DNA of 64,000 nt from Saprospirales bacterium GYS_P2D (GTDB lineage Bacteria; Bacteroidota; Bacteroidia; Chitinophagales; Saprospiraceae). Made by a program: the position numbers and the translations under genes. The DNA is taken from the NCBI GenBank assembly GCA_009833045.1, contig WUUP01000003.1, forward strand, positions 320,636-384,635, given 5' to 3'. Under the pieces are notes generated by a model. It did no database searches. It was not told where the DNA came from and saw only the letters and a program-made list of their open reading frames with translations. Of this stretch, positions 61,275 through 64,000 are shown in pieces (position 1 is the first letter of the stretch; every line of letters starts with the position of its first letter).

Positions 61275-62021
61275 TCAGTCAAACACTTGTGACCAGTCTG
61301 TCTGCATTTCGAGCAGATTTTTATCGATCCACTGTTTAGTCAGCGTCATCAACTCATCTGGCTGATCGGAGTGTATCGGTTCGCCAATACGCACTTTGAC
61401 ATACGTCTTTCCCTGACCGATCTGATTGACCATTTGTTTCATCATGGATTCTTCGAGCCAGTAGTCTTTCTTATCTCGATACTCGATGGCCAATGGCACT
61501 ACAGGCACTCCCGCCTCGACCGCTGCTTTGAATGTACCAATCTTGAATGCAGAAGTATGTCTATCTGTCGTGGTCGTCCCCTCTGCATAGACTAAGATGC
61601 TACGCTCTGTAGCCAGTAACTCTTTAGTCTGGGTACGGGCTGCGAGTCGACTGCTCATCTGCCCCCTGTCAACTAATATTATCCCGGTCATCTCAGCCCC
61701 TTTACCTATGATCGGGATAGATCCTACATCATTTTTAGCGATGATATAGCTATCAAAATAGCCTGCCTGCACGATAGGGTCTGTGAGCGTCCGATGATTG
61801 CTCACATACAGTGCCGTGCCAGAATAATCGACTCCCAGCTGCTCTACCACCTGGATACCCAGTAGTCGAGTCGATCGCCGAGCCCATAACCTACGATATC
61901 TGAAGCCTAGCCTGTCCTCATCATCACGAGTGAAGGCAGCATGAACCGCCAAGACTGACATGTGCGCAGCGGTATTAAGGGCTAAGAGGATACCTCGAAA
62001 TGATGCAATAACAGGCTTCAT
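61275..62021 (-). CDS. 1-acyl-sn-glycerol-3-phosphate acyltransferase (PlsC family)
   Basis: A 248-residue membrane-associated acyltransferase of phospholipid synthesis. The HX4D motif is His76-Asp81 (VSNHRTLTDPI), the glycerolphosphate-binding motif YAEGTTT follows, and VPVVPLAIEY is the fourth block. One hydrophobic helix (~10-30) lies at the N-terminus. It is 6 bp downstream of the next minus-strand gene, so the two are likely co-transcribed. Acyl specificity unknown. Confidence 0.9.
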   Translation of the reverse strand: MKPVIASFRGILLALNTAAHMSVLAVHAAFTRDDEDRLGFRYRRLWARRSTRLLGIQVVEQLGVDYSGTALYVSNHRTLTDPIVQAGYFDSYIIAKNDVGSIPIIGKGAEMTGIILVDRGQMSSRLAARTQTKELLATERSILVYAEGTTTTDRHTSAFKIGTFKAAVEAGVPVVPLAIEYRDKKDYWLEESMMKQMVNQIGQGKTYVKVRIGEPIHSDQPDELMTLTKQWIDKNLLEMQTDWSQVFD

Positions 62022-62027
62022 AATAGA

Positions 62028-63191
62028 CTAATGAGACTCTATAGTCTGGTAAAATATCGATTTATAATCAGGATCATCAGCAAATGCTTCTTCTTCTATA
62101 CTTTTCATCAGTTGCTGAGCTCTCTCAGTTTGCCCGAGCTTGTATAAGATAGCAGCTTTATAGTCCTTCTTACGGTAGCTAGGCTCTTTGAGTAACTGAT
62201 ACTCGAGTAAATCGAGTAGCAGTAGCCAGTCATCTTTGAGCTTAGTCTGCTCCATCGCTAAGGCAAAGAGCTGGTCTTGCTTTTCCCAAGGGGTATCAGG
62301 GTAGTAATAAAGAAAATTATAAAGCTCATCCATCAGAATCCCCTCATCAGGATCTACCGTCCTAAAGTACTCTATAGCGAAAAGTCGAAATAAGGAATCC
62401 GCATGAGGCCCCAAATGCTCTTGGTATGCCTCCCACACGAGGTAGGGTTCCAGAGCTCCATCCCTTGTCAGATTGGAAAGTATATAGCTCTGTCGGAGAT
62501 CCAGATACTGCTCCATGCCTATTGCCTCGGCTATGGATTTTTCATACTGAGCGAAGGCTATATCCATTCTTGGGCTGCACTTGCACTCTTTATGTAAGTT
62601 GATTAGGATGGCAAGATCTTTTTCGTCAGTACCTGGCTGTGCATAGCTCAGCCATTCCTCCATATATCCACGAGCTCTGATCCTATCATCATGCTGGAGA
62701 GATATAGAGGCCAGTTCTGCCCAGCCATCTTTAGGCGCATTTCCTGAGATTTTATCCATGGCCTTTTGGTACATCTTGTCATAGCTCACCGCAGATCCAT
62801 AAAACTGTAAAAGATCATCATATCCACCCAATTTTGAGCTTTTCGCTAATATCACATCATCACTATTGAGTATCACATAGGCTGGATTGGATTCTATATT
62901 CACTCGAGTGAATATATCATTGCGAGTATCTCGAGACCAGTCTAATAATACGGTACGAACAGACTTTCTCAATTCGGCTATACTGCTGTCATCATTTAGA
63001 CTTAATACTGAGTTTTGGGCATAGTCAGGATTATAAATCACATAAAGTAACAGTTGATCGTCCTCGAGGGAGGATAGGTTTTTTTTATGTTTTTTAGCTT
63101 TCTCAGCATTGAGCGCTTGATAGTCATACTGACCCATACCCATCACGACAGCTGCCATCGTAATCATCATCGCTAATAAATACTTGCTCAT
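62028..63191 (-). CDS. Exported protein of unknown function with thioredoxin-like N-terminal region
   Basis: A 387-residue protein. The ATG at 63189-63191 begins a signal peptide (MSKYLLAMMITMAAVVMGMG); the frame runs back to 63242 but crosses the promoter element at 63224. The first 130 residues (LLLYVIYNPDYAQNSVLSL, then NPAYVILNSDDVILAKSSKL, GGYDDLLQFYG) have the strand order of a thioredoxin fold without the CxxC motif. The rest is helical and TPR-like. It precedes the PlsC-type gene by 6 bp. Function unknown. Confidence 0.75.
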   Translation of the reverse strand: MSKYLLAMMITMAAVVMGMGQYDYQALNAEKAKKHKKNLSSLEDDQLLLYVIYNPDYAQNSVLSLNDDSSIAELRKSVRTVLLDWSRDTRNDIFTRVNIESNPAYVILNSDDVILAKSSKLGGYDDLLQFYGSAVSYDKMYQKAMDKISGNAPKDGWAELASISLQHDDRIRARGYMEEWLSYAQPGTDEKDLAILINLHKECKCSPRMDIAFAQYEKSIAEAIGMEQYLDLRQSYILSNLTRDGALEPYLVWEAYQEHLGPHADSLFRLFAIEYFRTVDPDEGILMDELYNFLYYYPDTPWEKQDQLFALAMEQTKLKDDWLLLLDLLEYQLLKEPSYRKKDYKAAILYKLGQTERAQQLMKSIEEEAFADDPDYKSIFYQTIESH

Positions 63192-63223
63192 ACGTATTAT
63201 TGTGTAGAAGCTCAATATATCGG

Positions 63224-63230
63224 CAAAGTA
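63224..63230 (-). promoter_or_regulatory. Possible -7 element of the exported protein gene
   Basis: TACTTTG on the minus strand (one spacer base shorter than TAnnTTTG), 33 bp before the ATG at 63191. Confidence 0.35.
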
Positions 63231-63373
63231 GCATAAGAGCAAATAAAGAGGTCAAGAATACTGCATAGCTAAAAGGCTATAAATAAGGATATCCACGTTA
63301 ATCAATAATAAGAAGTAACTTTAGGACATATTTCCATCTCAAGAGAGTGGATTTTTGAAATGATAGATATTAT

Positions 63374-64000
63374 ATGACATTTAAAGAAATTGGGCTCGTC
63401 GATAGCCTTTTGGAGGGTTTAGATTACATGAGATTTGAGACGGCGACCCCCATTCAAGAGCAAGCAATCCCAAAAATTTTAGCGGGAAAAGACTTGTTAG
63501 CTTGTGCACAAACAGGTACTGGAAAAACAGCAGCATTCATTCTACCTATACTTAATAAGCTGGCCAATAATAATGATAACAGCATAAATACGCTGGTGAT
63601 CGCACCGACTCGTGAGCTGGTGCTACAGATAGATCAGCAGATCCAAGCGTTTTCATATTTCGTCGATGCTACGAGCTATGCAGTCTATGGTGGTGGGGAT
63701 GGACAGGATTTCACCGAGCAAAAAAGAGCTATACGGCGAGGAGCTGACATCATAGTCGCCACTCCTGGCAAACTCATATCACATATCAATATGGGATATG
63801 TAGACTTCAGCAAACTAAAGCATCTGATCCTCGATGAGGCAGATCGCATGCTGGATATGGGATTTTATGAAGATATCATGCGCATCGTAGGCAAGCTGCC
63901 AAAAAATAGGCAGACGCTCCTGTTTAGTGCTACTATGCCTCCTAAGATCCGTAAGCTATCAGAGTCCATACTTAATGATCATGAACAGATCCGTCTGTCC
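63374..64000 (+). CDS. DEAD-box ATP-dependent RNA helicase (partial, C-terminus outside window)
   Basis: The ATG at 63374 opens a frame that runs to the right edge (209 codons visible). It shows the RecA-1 domain of a DEAD-box helicase: Q motif FETATPIQEQAIPKIL, motif I AQTGTGKTAAF, Ia PTRELVLQ, GG motif, Ib TPGKL, motif II DEAD and motif III SAT. The second RecA domain and tail lie outside, so the subfamily (RhlE, DeaD or other) cannot be told; the start fits RhlE-like proteins. RNA unwinding in ribosome assembly or mRNA decay is the usual role. Confidence 0.95.
   Translation, partial: MTFKEIGLVDSLLEGLDYMRFETATPIQEQAIPKILAGKDLLACAQTGTGKTAAFILPILNKLANNNDNSINTLVIAPTRELVLQIDQQIQAFSYFVDATSYAVYGGGDGQDFTEQKRAIRRGADIIVATPGKLISHINMGYVDFSKLKHLILDEADRMLDMGFYEDIMRIVGKLPKNRQTLLFSATMPPKIRKLSESILNDHEQIRLS

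Overview
The window looks like chromosome from a member of the Bacteroidota, most likely of the Saprospiria type. I infer this from four secreted proteins with a type IX secretion (Por) C-terminal sorting tail, promoters of the TAnnTTTG kind, a weak role for Shine-Dalgarno sites, many TTG starts, and large calcium-binding or cysteine-rich cell-surface proteins. The assignment is inference from gene content; no ribosomal RNA is present to fix it. I see no insertion sequence, prophage, CRISPR array or origin.

Region 1 (1-12.0 kb) carries two very large secreted proteins on the minus strand (one cut by the window edge), a LuxR-type regulator and a divergent conserved protein of unknown function. 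Region 2 (12.0-19.4 kb) is the most unusual part. An ECF sigma factor, a membrane anti-sigma-like TPR protein, a lipoprotein and a secreted metzincin-like protein form a tight plus-strand operon. It runs head-on into a minus-strand pair made of a small lipoprotein and a CHAT (caspase/separase-like) protease that is itself predicted to be a lipoprotein. Region 3 (19.5-27.1 kb) is a DinB-type protein followed by a compact glycogen operon, glgB-glgA-glgC, and a GH31 alpha-glucosidase. Glucose-1-phosphate is made into ADP-glucose, polymerised and branched; the glucosidase may trim glucans.

Region 4 (27.1-42.5 kb) is mostly housekeeping and envelope functions: a rhomboid protease, thymidine kinase, PurH, an outer-membrane protein plus a TPR partner, a methyltransferase, an amidohydrolase, a fatty-acid desaturase, a NUDIX hydrolase and TPR proteins. 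It also holds a small two-gene unit in which an in-frame amber codon interrupts what looks like a two-helix membrane protein. Region 5 (42.5-52 kb) has an initiator tRNA, a sensor histidine kinase, a secreted thrombospondin-type-3 repeat protein encoded by an exact 228-bp tandem repeat, a TPR/TonB-like protein, a thiolase, a secreted lipase and a lipoprotein.

Region 6 (52-64 kb) is central metabolism and maintenance: 2-oxoglutarate dehydrogenase E1, ribosomal protein S20, a 2-oxoglutarate/Fe(II) oxygenase, a nucleoside hydrolase with ribokinase (ribose salvage), a phosphoglycerate dehydrogenase-like enzyme, a small T9SS cargo, MsrA, an acylglycerolphosphate acyltransferase, a secreted protein of unknown role, and the first 209 codons of a DEAD-box RNA helicase. 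Promoter elements and hairpin terminators are legible at many gene borders and were used to choose several starts.
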